A DNA stretch of 64,000 bases from Nitrospira sp. UBA2082 (GCA_002331335.1 DCZO01000016.1:6664-70663), one strand, 5' to 3'; shown: positions 36,779 to 46,547, counted from the stretch's first letter. Notes: generated from the sequence alone by a model not told the origin. Numbers and translations are program-made.

Positions 36779-36953
36779 CCGTCTGATCAGTTGACTTATC
36801 TTTTTCTTCACTGCTTCCTTCCTGATTTGTGAATACTTTCCAATAGTTCGGTTCACCCGCCAGGTCTCTGTAATGTTTGAGGACCTGCTCCGTCTGTAAT
36901 TCTGAACGCGACAATAGATCACCATACCGGATAAAATGAAAGGAGTTGGAGAC

Positions 36954-39710
36954 ATGATTCATGGATTATCGAGCGGCTGTTGCGGGAGGTCGCATCAAGG
37001 ACATAACCGCATGAGTGAAGTGAGCCAAAATACCAGGGATCATTCGCATGCTCACGTTAAACCTGAGAGCGATCCCATTTGTGGAATGACCGTCGATCCA
37101 GCCAAGGCGGCGGGGAGCTATGACTACAAAGGCACGACCTACTATTTCTGTGGGACGTCCTGCCTGGAACGATTTCGTGCCGATCCTGAACGTGCTCTGA
37201 GCAGGACAACCGCGACGCACATCACCAGTCCTCTCACGCCTCCTCCCACCCCTTCATCGCGCAAACCGCTGCCGATGATGATGCCGGTCTCGAAGGGCGA
37301 GGTGGATCCGGTGTGCGGCATGACGGTGCAGCCGGCCACGGCGGCCGGTTCCTACGAGCATCGGGGGAGGAAATATTATTTTTGTGCGACCCGGTGTCTC
37401 GATAAGTTTCGCGCCGATCCGGATTATTACCTGACTCCGCCTGAGCAGCGCATTTCGAAACCGGTACGGACCTCGGCTGACGAACGTATCACCTATGTGT
37501 GTCCAATGGATCCCGAGGTCAGCCAAAAGGGCCCGGGAGCCTGCCCCAAGTGCGGGATGGCCCTGGAGCCGGCCGACGTGACCGCTGATGCGACTCGCAC
37601 GGAATACACCTGTCCCATGCATCCGGAGATCGTGCAACCGGCGCCGGGCATGTGCCCGATTTGCGGGATGGCGTTAGAACCGCGCACGGTAACCGAGGAA
37701 ATGGCCAATCCAGAACTCGTCGATATGACTCGCCGTTTTTGGCAGAGCGTCATCTTCGGCGCACCCCTTCTGGCCCTCATGATTTCCGACATGATGCCGA
37801 ACCAGCCGTTACAGCATCTCTTTTCGGGAAGAGCGTTGGTATGGTTTCAATTTGCGTTGGCCACACCGGTCGTATTCTGGACAGGTTGGCCCTTGTTCGA
37901 ACGTGCGTGGACATCGGTCGTCAATCGGCACCTGAATATGTTTACTCTGATTGGTCTCGGCACCGGTGCGGCCTATCTCTACAGTGTCGCAGCCATTTTC
38001 ATGCCCGCTCTGTTCCCTGACTCGTTTCGTACCCACGGGGGAGAACTTGCGGTCTACTTTGAGCCAGCGGTCGTCATCATCGCTCTAGTCTTGTTGGGGC
38101 AGGTGTTGGAACTACGGGCGCGCAGCCAGACCAGCAGTGCGCTCAAGGCGTTGTTGGGACTCGCCCCGAAAACGGCGCGGGTCGTCCGGCCCGATGGTCG
38201 CGAAGAAGATATCGCATTGGATCAAGTTCAGGTCGGCGATCAGTTACGCGTGCGACCGGGGGAGAAAATTCCCGTTGATGGCCTTGTGCTGGAAGGGGTG
38301 AGTGCCGTCGATGAATCAATGGTGACCGGCGAGTCGATTCCGGTCGAAAAGCAACCAGGGCAGAAGGTGGTGGGAGCGACGGTCAATGGGACGGGAAGTT
38401 TCGTGATGCGCGCCGAGCGGGTCGGTCGTGAGACGCTGCTGTCGCAAATTGTGCGGATGGTCAGTGAGGCGCAGCGCACGCGCGCGCCGATTCAACGGCT
38501 GGCTGATGTCGTGGCCGCCTATTTCGTCCCGATCGTGATGCTCGTGGCAGCTGTCACCTTCGTATTATGGGCGATCTACGGCCCTGAACCTCGGATGGCC
38601 TATGCGCTCTTGAATGCCGTGGCGGTGTTGATCATTGCCTGCCCTTGCGCGCTGGGGCTTGCGACACCCATGTCGATCATGGTCGGAACCGGGCGCGGTG
38701 CGACGGCTGGTGTGCTGATCCGCAATGCCGAGGCCTTGGAGACGTTGGCGAAGGTCGATGTGCTGGTCGTCGATAAGACGGGCACGTTAACGGAGGGCAA
38801 GCCGCGGTTGATGACCGTCGTTCCGGTGTCGAGCGTCTCGGAGACAGACTTGCTTCGGATCACCGCCGGGCTTGAACAGAACAGTGAACACCCGTTAGCC
38901 GGAGCCATTGTAACCGGTGCTCGGGAGAAAGGTCTCACGCCGGCCAGGCCCAAGGACTTTCGCTCGCTCACAGGGAAAGGGGTCACTGGTACAGTCGAAG
39001 ACCGAGTGGTTGCCGTGGGAACGGTGCCGTTTCTTCGCGAACTCGGTGCGGACACAGAGGCACTCGTGGCTCAGGCTGAACCCCTCAGACAAGAAGGGCA
39101 GACAGTCATATTTGTGGCCATTGACGGGAAGCCGGCCGGGTTGTTGGGCGTCGCGGATCCCATCAAAGCCTCTACACCTGAGGCGATCGATCTGCTCCAT
39201 CAGGAAGGTTTGCGGATCGTGATGCTCACCGGCGACAGCAAGACCACGGCACAGGCGGTGGCGCGACGACTCCATATCGATGACGTGCAGGCCGAAGTGC
39301 TCCCGGATCAAAAGACTGCGGTCATCAAACAGTTGCAAGCCGAAGGCCGTATCGTTGCGATGGCGGGTGACGGAATCAACGATGCGCCGGCTTTGGCGCA
39401 AGCCCAGGTGGGAATCGCCATGGGAACCGGCACGGATGTCGCGATGGAAAGCGCGGGTGTGACATTGGTGAAGGGCGATCTGCGAGCCATTGCTCGGGCG
39501 CGTCGGTTGAGTCGGGGGACGATGAAGAACATCCGGCAGAATCTCTTCTTCGCTTTTGTCTACAATGTGCTCGGCGTTCCCATTGCTGCCGGCATTCTGT
39601 ATCCGTTCGTGGGGGTGCTTCTGAGCCCCATGATCGCGAGCGCGGCGATGACGTTCAGTTCCGTATCGGTGATTGCCAACGCGTTGCGACTTCGTAGGCT
39701 GGCGCTCTGA
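36954..39710 (+). CDS. Copper-type P1B ATPase with two YHS and two heavy-metal-binding domains
   Basis: 918 residues. The N-terminus is soluble and unusually rich in metal motifs: a Cys/His start (CCGRSHQGH), YHS domain 1 (40-82, DPICGM and YYFCGTSC) and YHS domain 2 (118-160, DPVCGM and YYFCATRC). Heavy-metal-binding domain 1 (181-205) has CPMDPEV and CPKCGM; domain 2 (218-243) has CPMHPEI and CPICGM. Then comes a P1B core with the C563-P-C565 transport motif, phosphorylated D607 in DKTGT, TGES and GDGINDAP. There is no classic HMA (MxCxxC) domain. The ATG at 36954 has AAAGGAG upstream. Export of Cu+ from the cytoplasm is the expected role. Confidence 0.93.
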   Translation: MIHGLSSGCCGRSHQGHNRMSEVSQNTRDHSHAHVKPESDPICGMTVDPAKAAGSYDYKGTTYYFCGTSCLERFRADPERALSRTTATHITSPLTPPPTPSSRKPLPMMMPVSKGEVDPVCGMTVQPATAAGSYEHRGRKYYFCATRCLDKFRADPDYYLTPPEQRISKPVRTSADERITYVCPMDPEVSQKGPGACPKCGMALEPADVTADATRTEYTCPMHPEIVQPAPGMCPICGMALEPRTVTEEMANPELVDMTRRFWQSVIFGAPLLALMISDMMPNQPLQHLFSGRALVWFQFALATPVVFWTGWPLFERAWTSVVNRHLNMFTLIGLGTGAAYLYSVAAIFMPALFPDSFRTHGGELAVYFEPAVVIIALVLLGQVLELRARSQTSSALKALLGLAPKTARVVRPDGREEDIALDQVQVGDQLRVRPGEKIPVDGLVLEGVSAVDESMVTGESIPVEKQPGQKVVGATVNGTGSFVMRAERVGRETLLSQIVRMVSEAQRTRAPIQRLADVVAAYFVPIVMLVAAVTFVLWAIYGPEPRMAYALLNAVAVLIIACPCALGLATPMSIMVGTGRGATAGVLIRNAEALETLAKVDVLVVDKTGTLTEGKPRLMTVVPVSSVSETDLLRITAGLEQNSEHPLAGAIVTGAREKGLTPARPKDFRSLTGKGVTGTVEDRVVAVGTVPFLRELGADTEALVAQAEPLRQEGQTVIFVAIDGKPAGLLGVADPIKASTPEAIDLLHQEGLRIVMLTGDSKTTAQAVARRLHIDDVQAEVLPDQKTAVIKQLQAEGRIVAMAGDGINDAPALAQAQVGIAMGTGTDVAMESAGVTLVKGDLRAIARARRLSRGTMKNIRQNLFFAFVYNVLGVPIAAGILYPFVGVLLSPMIASAAMTFSSVSVIANALRLRRLAL

Positions 39711-39855
39711 TAACGGTTTGGAGATTGATCTTTTGTGATGATAAGGAAGTGATATAGCTCCGTGTCCTTTATCTCGCACACGCTCAGATTGCGGCGTGTT
39801 GAATTGCAGCAGCGCGGCGATTGCTGTGGCTGCAGAATGGTGCTAAGTTTAACTT

Positions 39856-40320
39856 ATGCTCCAACTGAAGCGTCGAACCTCCCAGGGACTTCGTCTCGTC
39901 GTCACGGTATGGACGGGACTGTGGATGCTGATGGTACCGCTGTTCCACGTGCATCCCGAAGCGGATCACCGTCATGGAGAAGCAGGGCATGTTCACGGAG
40001 GGACCGCGCATACGGTGTGGTCTCCGGACCTCGATTGTGAGTTCGTCAACCATGAGAGTCATGAGGAGGCAGGTAGCGGCCCTGCCCTATTCGCGCACTC
40101 AGGTGACGGCCATACAGAATTTGGCTTATCGCTGCTGACCGATTCAACCGATCGCAAATCGCTCAAGCCGTTTCTCTTACAGGCACTCGGGTTTTCGACG
40201 CATGTTGCTTCAGCCGTGGAGCAGCGTGCCTGGATATGGCGGAGCATCACCGCTGTTCCATCATCCTTGCCATCCATTCGCACTGTCGCACCTCGCGGTC
40301 CGCCGAAACTTTTCGCATAG
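39856..40320 (+). CDS. His-rich secreted protein ahead of the RND pump
   Basis: 154 residues. A hydrophobic N-terminal segment (13-30) is followed by FHVHPEADHRHGEAGH and HVHGGTAH, an evident metal-binding His cluster. A second patch is CEFVNHESHEEAG. It ends PRGPPKLFA, echoing the RxPP tails of the three His/Cys proteins at 20145, 22294 and 31995, but it lacks their CSWxC core. It lies between the copper ATPase and the RND adaptor, so a periplasmic metal-buffer or sensor role is likely. I do not recognise a named family. Confidence 0.68.
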   Translation: MLQLKRRTSQGLRLVVTVWTGLWMLMVPLFHVHPEADHRHGEAGHVHGGTAHTVWSPDLDCEFVNHESHEEAGSGPALFAHSGDGHTEFGLSLLTDSTDRKSLKPFLLQALGFSTHVASAVEQRAWIWRSITAVPSSLPSIRTVAPRGPPKLFA

Positions 40321-40398
40321 ACGTCCTGTACGTTTACCATATCCAGCCTAGTTTCAGAGGCGCCTTGGGCGAAGAGCCACGGCGCTAGGAGAATTGCC

Positions 40399-41619
40399 AT
40401 GAGGGCTTCCTGGACACTGCTCATACCAGGATTCGCGGTACGGATGGTCATAGCCGTAGCGGTGACTGTCGCAACCGCATCGTGCCAACCAACCCAAGAG
40501 GAGGCACAGAAGCGGGTTCCGCATGCGACGCAACCATCGACTCAAGCCGGCATGATCGAGCTGCCGGACGGAAGTCCAATGCTCGCACAGATCCAAACGG
40601 AACGGGTGGAGCAGCATCCCATGCGGATGTCGCTGAAGGCACAAGGGGGAAAGATCCTTCCCAATGAGAATCGGTTGGCGCATCTCGGCCCGCGGGTGCC
40701 CGGACGCATCGTTGCTGTCTATGCGAATCTTGGAGATCGGGTAGAGACCGGAGATCGGCTCCTTTTGCTCGATAGTCCCGCGTTCGGCGAGGCTCAGTTG
40801 GCCTATCGTAAGCGACGGACGGCGATGAGGGTGGCGGAAAAGGTCCTTGAGCGGGCCAAGGCGCTCTCGGCAGAAGGTGCGATCGGGATCAGCGAATATC
40901 AGCGGCGCGAAGCCGAACATGAAAACGCCAGGGCAGAGCTCTACGAAGCGGAGGAGAAACTCCATTTACTCGGGATGGCGGAGCGGGAAATAGAGCGGCT
41001 GTCCGCCGATCAGTTGCCCCATGCAGAGGTGGCCCAGGTGTTCTTGCGGGCGCCATTTTCCGGCGAAATCATCGAACGGAATGCGACGGTCGGTGAGGTG
41101 GTCGATTCGAGCAAGACTCTCTTTACCGTGGCGGATCTCTCCACCGTGTGGGTCCGGGCGGACTTTCCTGAGCAGCAGATCGGGAAACTGAAAACCGGTT
41201 TTGCGGTAGAAGTTCGAGTGGCAGCTTATCCGAGGACGGTGTTTCAGGGCGCCATTACCTATATCGGGGCCGTGATCGATCCAGCGACGAGAACCGTCAC
41301 GGCGCGTACGCAAATCCCCAACGAGGACCGGCGTTTACGTCCGGAAATGTTCGCCGAGGTGACGGTACGCACGCCGGAGCAATCAGTCTTGGCTGTTCCA
41401 CGTGCCGCCCTGCAGCAAGTCGGCAGCCGCACCATGGTGTTTGTGACGCGGGGCCCGCGCCGCTTTGAATTTCTTGATGTCACCATTGGGGAGTCATCGA
41501 ATGAGTACGTGGAGGTCAAGGACGGATTGAAGGTTGGAGATGAAATCGTGACGGAAGGAAGTTATGCCCTGAAGTCTGAAGCGCTGCGCGGGCAGATATC
41601 CATGGGAGGTCCGCTGTGA
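40399..41619 (+). CDS. RND efflux periplasmic adaptor (CusB/CzcB type)
   Basis: 406 residues, lipoprotein by the lipobox TASC (C29). Domains in order: a lipoyl half-motif (GRIVAVYANLGDRVETGDRLLLLDSPAFGEAQ), an alpha-helical hairpin (about residues 135-210, ERAKALSAEGAIGISEYQRR), the second lipoyl half (APFSGEIIERNATVGEVVDSS) and beta-barrel and membrane-proximal domains. This is a membrane fusion protein of heavy-metal RND systems. GGAG precedes the ATG. The stop overlaps the pump start (41616-41619), so the two are co-translated. No outer-membrane factor gene is adjacent. Confidence 0.93.
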   Translation: MRASWTLLIPGFAVRMVIAVAVTVATASCQPTQEEAQKRVPHATQPSTQAGMIELPDGSPMLAQIQTERVEQHPMRMSLKAQGGKILPNENRLAHLGPRVPGRIVAVYANLGDRVETGDRLLLLDSPAFGEAQLAYRKRRTAMRVAEKVLERAKALSAEGAIGISEYQRREAEHENARAELYEAEEKLHLLGMAEREIERLSADQLPHAEVAQVFLRAPFSGEIIERNATVGEVVDSSKTLFTVADLSTVWVRADFPEQQIGKLKTGFAVEVRVAAYPRTVFQGAITYIGAVIDPATRTVTARTQIPNEDRRLRPEMFAEVTVRTPEQSVLAVPRAALQQVGSRTMVFVTRGPRRFEFLDVTIGESSNEYVEVKDGLKVGDEIVTEGSYALKSEALRGQISMGGPL

Positions 41620-44600
41620 TCGAATGGTTGATCCGCACATCGATGGAACAGCGGGTCATCGTGCTGCTTGCGGCAGCCGGCTTGTGTGTGGGGGGCCTGT
41701 TCGCGTTCCGCTCTGTGTCGATCGACGCCTTTCCGGATGTGACGCCGGTCCAGGTCCAGGTCATCACCCGCGCCCCGTCCTTGGCCCCGCCGGAAATCGA
41801 ACGCCTCGTGACATTTCCGCTCGAGATCGAATTCACGAACCTGCCGGGGAAAACGGAACTCCGGTCTGTTTCACGGTTTGGGCTCTCAGTGATTACGGTG
41901 GTGTTTGAGGATACGGTCGATATGTATTTTGCCCGCCAGTTGATTTTGGAACGACTGGTTCGCGTCCGTTCCCAATTGCCGCCAGGAGCCGATCCCACAC
42001 TGGGACCTGTGAGTACCGGCCTCAGTGAAGTCTTTATGTATCTTGTGGAGGGGCCATCACAGGACCTTCAAGAATTACGCACGCTGCACGATTGGGTCAT
42101 CCGCCCGATGTTGCGGGCTGTGCCCGGCCTAGCGGATGTCGACACCCTGGGAGGATTGTCGAAACAGTACCACGTCCTTGTGGAGCCGGATCGATTAACC
42201 AGTTTGGGCCTCACCCTGCGCCAAGTACAAACGGCCGTAACGGAAAATAATCAAAATGCCGGTGGCAGTTACATCGAACGAGGCGGCGATAAGTTGGTCG
42301 TCTATGGACAAGGTCTCGCACGGTCGGCCGAAGACTTGGAGCGGATTGTCGTGACAGCCCATCAGGGGACGCCGATCTATTTGAAAGATGTCGCGCAGGT
42401 TCGACAGGGGAATGCCATCCGATTGGGAGGGGTCACACGAGATGGGAGCGGCGAAGTCCTCGAAGGCATTGCAGTTATGCTGCGCGGGGGAAACAGCCGG
42501 CAGATTGTCGCTGCAGTGAAAGACAAAATGGTACTGATTACCCGTGTATTGCCGGATGGTGTCACGATCACGCCATTTTATGATCGTATCGAACTCGTGG
42601 CCCGGGCACTCGAAACAGTCGAGAGAGCCTTGTTGGAAGGTGCTGTCGTCGTCGTGCTTGTCCTCTATCTGTTCCTCAGAAACCTGCGCGGTGCGCTCGT
42701 CGTGGCGCTCACGTTACCCCTGGCGACGCTGACCACATTCGTGATCATGCAACACGTCGGCCTCTCGGCCAACCTGATGTCGCTGGGCGGGCTGGCTATT
42801 TCACTGGGGATGATCGTTGATGCGGCCATCGTGCAGGTGGAAAACGTAGAACGTCATCTGAATGAACGGTCCGAGGGACAAGCCTCATTGACTACCATAT
42901 CAGAGCGGTTTCCGCTGGTCCTTCGTGCCGTGTTGGAAGTGCGTCGGCCGAGTCTGTTCGGAGAGCTGATTATTGCGCTGACATTTGTTCCGCTCCTGAC
43001 GCTTCAAGGTATAGAAGGCAAGATGTTCGTTCCATTGGCTTTGACGGTGGTGATTGTCTTGTTGAGTTCGCTGGTGCTCTCTATGACGGTTGTGCCGGTG
43101 CTGGCGGTGCTTCTTATGCAGCCTCGCGCTGTGGCAGAGGAGCGATCAGTTTTGGCAACGGGGCGGAAGCTATATCGGCGACTCTTGGAGTCGGCCATTC
43201 GCCGGACGGCCGGTGTTGCCATGGTGGCTGCGGCCATTCTGGTTGTTGGTATTGCACTGGTCCCTTTCATCGGTCGAGAGTTCGTGCCGATCATGGATGA
43301 AGGTTCCATTGTGGTGAATTTGGTCCGACTGCCGAGCATCAGCCTCACGGAATCACTCAAGATCTCTGGACAGGTCGAGCGGATCTTGCTGGAGCTCCCG
43401 GACGTACGCTCGGTGGTGACTCGCACCGGCGCGAACGAGCTGGGGACGGATCCCATGGGGATGGAACTCAGCGACATGTATGTGTTGCTCAAGCCAGAAT
43501 CAGAGTGGAATGCACACAGTAAACGTGACATTGAAGAGCAGGTCCGTCATCGGCTGGGGCAGATCCCAGGCATTGCGTTCGGATTGTCTCAGCCGATTGC
43601 GATGCGTGTGGATGAATTGGTGTCCGGGGTTCGCTCTCAACTGGCGGTCAAACTGTTCGGCGACGATCTGGAGACTCTTCGGACCAAGGGGGATGAGATC
43701 GCTCGGGTGTTGCGAAAAGTCAAGGGCATATCCGATCTACGTGTCGAGCAAGTCTCGGGGTTGTACTATTTGAAACTCGACATCAATCGATCCATGGTGG
43801 CACGCCATGGAATCAATGTGGCTGATATGACGAAAGTCATCGAAGCCGTCGGCGCCGGGATTAATGCCGGGGAAGTCTTTGAAGGACAACGGCGGTTCCC
43901 AATCATGGTGCGATTTCCGGAAGAACGGCGGGCCGATATCGAGTCGATCAAGGCGCTCTGGGTGACGGCTCCGGACGGTGCTCGGATTCCGCTGAGGGAA
44001 CTCGCCGACATTCAGATTGTGGAAGGGCCGGCACAGATCAGTCGGGAACAAGCCAGCCGCCGGATCGTCGTTGAGGCGAACGTGGTGGGGAGGGATCTCG
44101 TCGGGGCGGTGGAAGAAGCTCAGACGATGGTTTCCAATCTCGTGCAGTTGCCGTCCGGCTATTACGTCACCTGGGGAGGGCAATTTGAGAATCAGCAACG
44201 AGCCATGGCTCGTCTGGCTATCGTGGTTCCAGTAGTCATCGCGCTGATTTTCCTCCTCTTGTTCCTGACGTTCGGAAATCTCAGGCAGGCGGCACTGATT
44301 CTCCTGGCGATCCCCTTTGCCATGGTCGGCGGGCTTGTCGCGCTGCTGATCGGAGGGCTCTATCTCTCCGTTCCGGCCTCCGTTGGTTTCATCGCATTGT
44401 TCGGCGTCTCCGTACTCAACGGCGTGGTGAAGATCGCCTATATCAACCAATTGCGACAACTGGGCATGTCTCTTGATGAAGCGGTGCTGACGGGGATGGT
44501 GTTGCGCCTGAGGCCGATCTTGATGACGGCGCTTGTGGCGGCTCTGGGACTCACCCCGCTATTGCTGGCGAGCGGGCCCGGTTCGGAAGTTCAACGTCCG

Positions 44601-44768
44601 TTGGCGACGGTCGTAATCGGAGGATTGATTTCGTCGACGGTGCTGACGTTGATCGTGTTGCCGGTCCTGTACCGATGGGTGGAAGGGTATGCTGAGAGGG
44701 GAGTCGGTGATATCAGGCGACCAAACACCTTCGAAAAGCATGACGAGACGCTTGCTCGTTCACTCTGA
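41616..44768 (+). CDS. Heavy-metal RND efflux pump (CusA/CzcA family)
   Basis: 1050 residues from a GTG start, the normal size of HME-RND pumps. It has twelve membrane helices and two large periplasmic loops. Early markers are SIDAFPDVTPVQVQVIT and PLEIEFTNLPG. The fourth helix has LGMIVDAAIVQVEN with D402, the proton-relay aspartate of this family. REFVPIMDEGSIVV and TDPMGMELSDMYVLLKP mark the second half. The helix-4 motif reads like CusA, while the DPM segment reads like CzcA, so the metal (Cu/Ag against Zn/Co/Cd) is not decided by sequence; the neighbouring copper ATPase favours copper. Confidence 0.93.
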   Translation: MIEWLIRTSMEQRVIVLLAAAGLCVGGLFAFRSVSIDAFPDVTPVQVQVITRAPSLAPPEIERLVTFPLEIEFTNLPGKTELRSVSRFGLSVITVVFEDTVDMYFARQLILERLVRVRSQLPPGADPTLGPVSTGLSEVFMYLVEGPSQDLQELRTLHDWVIRPMLRAVPGLADVDTLGGLSKQYHVLVEPDRLTSLGLTLRQVQTAVTENNQNAGGSYIERGGDKLVVYGQGLARSAEDLERIVVTAHQGTPIYLKDVAQVRQGNAIRLGGVTRDGSGEVLEGIAVMLRGGNSRQIVAAVKDKMVLITRVLPDGVTITPFYDRIELVARALETVERALLEGAVVVVLVLYLFLRNLRGALVVALTLPLATLTTFVIMQHVGLSANLMSLGGLAISLGMIVDAAIVQVENVERHLNERSEGQASLTTISERFPLVLRAVLEVRRPSLFGELIIALTFVPLLTLQGIEGKMFVPLALTVVIVLLSSLVLSMTVVPVLAVLLMQPRAVAEERSVLATGRKLYRRLLESAIRRTAGVAMVAAAILVVGIALVPFIGREFVPIMDEGSIVVNLVRLPSISLTESLKISGQVERILLELPDVRSVVTRTGANELGTDPMGMELSDMYVLLKPESEWNAHSKRDIEEQVRHRLGQIPGIAFGLSQPIAMRVDELVSGVRSQLAVKLFGDDLETLRTKGDEIARVLRKVKGISDLRVEQVSGLYYLKLDINRSMVARHGINVADMTKVIEAVGAGINAGEVFEGQRRFPIMVRFPEERRADIESIKALWVTAPDGARIPLRELADIQIVEGPAQISREQASRRIVVEANVVGRDLVGAVEEAQTMVSNLVQLPSGYYVTWGGQFENQQRAMARLAIVVPVVIALIFLLLFLTFGNLRQAALILLAIPFAMVGGLVALLIGGLYLSVPASVGFIALFGVSVLNGVVKIAYINQLRQLGMSLDEAVLTGMVLRLRPILMTALVAALGLTPLLLASGPGSEVQRPLATVVIGGLISSTVLTLIVLPVLYRWVEGYAERGVGDIRRPNTFEKHDETLARSL

Positions 44769-44802
44769 TTCGCACTCAAAGTCTTTGTCGATTCCAGCTG
44801 AT

Positions 44803-45468
44803 TCAGCGTGCAACGTGGAGCTTCAGATCATCGAAATAGGTTACAGCATCGGATTTGGTCCAAAGCCCAACCTGGCCCGTCGTAAAAGTCTGATCGCAGA
44901 GATCAAACACCCGTTTTCCATCAAAAAAGACCTGGACTTGGCATCCATTCATGATGACGCGGAGGGTATGCCACTGCCGGATATCAACGATCTGATCGAA
45001 GTTCTGGATGAGGTGTCGCACGCCCTTGACGACGCGGTAGATGCGGATGTTCTGTTCCAGGGGATTGGCCCTCGTCAGGTAGTAATTGCGATCATCTGTG
45101 GCTCGCCAGGTCAGGCCGCCTCCCATATCGGCTTTGCCCGCAATCGGCAAGAATGAGACTTCAAGCTCGATGTCGGATGCCTTGATCCCGTCGATAAGCA
45201 CCATTTTATAGGCATGCTCCGCGCCCTTTCCCATCAGCTGTCCCAGCACGCGGGGAGGACTCTTTGCCCGATCAGTGTCAAGCACCTTCCACTCCCCGGC
45301 AGGTCTCCCATCAAACAAGGTCCCCACATGGAACTCAGCGGGAAGTGTCTTCGGTGGATCATCGTCAAAACCCCACACGTGAGGTGTACTCTCAAGCGAG
45401 TACCCTCCCACTGGCACGGCGATCACAATGATTGTAAACAGGAGAATGCGCTCGAACGAGATCGTCAT
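44803..45468 (-). CDS. Secreted DUF1080/LamG-like beta-sandwich protein
   Basis: 221 residues with an N-terminal membrane or signal segment (8-24). The body is a concanavalin-like sandwich of the 3-keto-disaccharide hydrolase (DUF1080) type: DIELEVSFLPIAGKADMGGG, LTWRATDDRNYYLTRANPLEQN, WHTLRVIMNGCQVQVFFDG and VGLWTKSDAVTYFDDLKL. These domains often bind or cleave carbohydrates, but I see no clear catalytic triad. It begins 3 bp after the stop of the gene at 45472, so the pair forms an operon. It is convergent with the RND pump gene, 34 bp between stops. Confidence 0.75.
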   Translation of the reverse strand: MTISFERILLFTIIVIAVPVGGYSLESTPHVWGFDDDPPKTLPAEFHVGTLFDGRPAGEWKVLDTDRAKSPPRVLGQLMGKGAEHAYKMVLIDGIKASDIELEVSFLPIAGKADMGGGLTWRATDDRNYYLTRANPLEQNIRIYRVVKGVRHLIQNFDQIVDIRQWHTLRVIMNGCQVQVFFDGKRVFDLCDQTFTTGQVGLWTKSDAVTYFDDLKLHVAR

Positions 45469-45471
45469 GGC

Positions 45472-46209
45472 TTATCGCCACGTCACTTCTTCCCAACAGA
45501 GGTGGACGAAGGTCTCAAACGGAGGAAAGTTGTTGGGATTTTGCTCCTTCGAGCGGACCCATAAATCGATTTCCATCCCCGCCGGGTCGGTTTCGCCGCC
45601 GGGCAACGTCCGTTTGATCGGGTAACGGACTTCATGGGTCTTGGGGTCACGCGAACGCTCCATGACCATAAAGTGCGCGTCGTAGTCTTTGTAAAGCACC
45701 TCGTCATTCTTATACATCGTTGCGGTGCCCCAGCCGCCCAAGTACAACCAGGTTTTCGGATAGAGCGGATCGCCGTTGTTGGAATCGCCATGTTCGTAAA
45801 TTCTGGTGGCGATACCGCCGCTCTGAAAGGGAGCTTTTGCGGAAAATCGATCGAAAATAATGCGATATCGGTCAGTTCCCTCGACGAATTCAGCCACCAC
45901 CCGTCCCGTGTTGGTGTGTTCGTTCACCTCGATCTCAATCGTTCCCTTCACTGCAACCAGATGTTTACCTGCATAGTCCAGATGATCCCAGGGCGCCGAA
46001 TCGTACATGCTCCCGATGAGGGTCGCCCGCTCTCCTTTGATGCGAAACTCCCCCGTATAATGAGGGTGCTCCATGGCTTTGAAAATCCTGGTGCCTTCAT
46101 CACCCTTCGGGGTTCCGAACGTGCTTTCTTCGGCCTGTCCAGGAGACGCACAAATCCCCAAGGCAGCGGTCAGCAGAATGGACGCAACGAAGCTCGCGAG
46201 ACCTGTCAT
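45472..46209 (-). CDS. Secreted protein of unknown function
   Basis: 245 residues from the ATG at 46209, which has AAGGAG 6 nt upstream; the frame is open to 46425 but that extension lacks a signal. A signal peptide ends near GQAEE. The mature part is polar and aromatic with KAMEHPHYTGEFRIKGERAT, SMYDSAPWDHLDYAGKHLVAV and a Pro/Glu-rich end. I do not recognise the family. It forms a two-gene unit with the DUF1080-like gene, so the two exported proteins may work together. Confidence 0.75.
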   Translation of the reverse strand: MTGLASFVASILLTAALGICASPGQAEESTFGTPKGDEGTRIFKAMEHPHYTGEFRIKGERATLIGSMYDSAPWDHLDYAGKHLVAVKGTIEIEVNEHTNTGRVVAEFVEGTDRYRIIFDRFSAKAPFQSGGIATRIYEHGDSNNGDPLYPKTWLYLGGWGTATMYKNDEVLYKDYDAHFMVMERSRDPKTHEVRYPIKRTLPGGETDPAGMEIDLWVRSKEQNPNNFPPFETFVHLCWEEVTWR

Positions 46210-46547
46210 CTTGTACTCCTTGGCCGAACCGATTTCATGCAAGCGTGGCCCAAGAATGAGCGTGGCGTGTGAAATCGTAACATAATATTGTGCCTGCCGC
46301 TCAACTGATGCCACCGGTATCGAACGGGCCGGTGCCAGCAGAGCGTTCGCACAATGTTTACAGGTTGCCTGATGCTGGGTACTATTTATCTGAGGAGTGG
46401 GATGCCATGTGTCGGAGGAAAGCATTCATCTGCAGGAGGTCGGTTGTCTCATATTGAATTATCAATGCACGCGTCTGCTCTGCATGATAGGCTGGCCCAC
46501 GGTAGCATGATGATTTCTGGGCAGTCCGTCCAAAGGAATCGGCGTCA
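46210..46547. other. Non-coding gap between divergent genes
   Basis: 338 bp between the divergent starts at 46209 and 46548. It must hold both promoters. The stretch AACATAATATTG around 46280 is A+T-rich and could be a -10 region, but no complete promoter can be assigned. No gene or strong repeat is seen. Confidence 0.4.
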
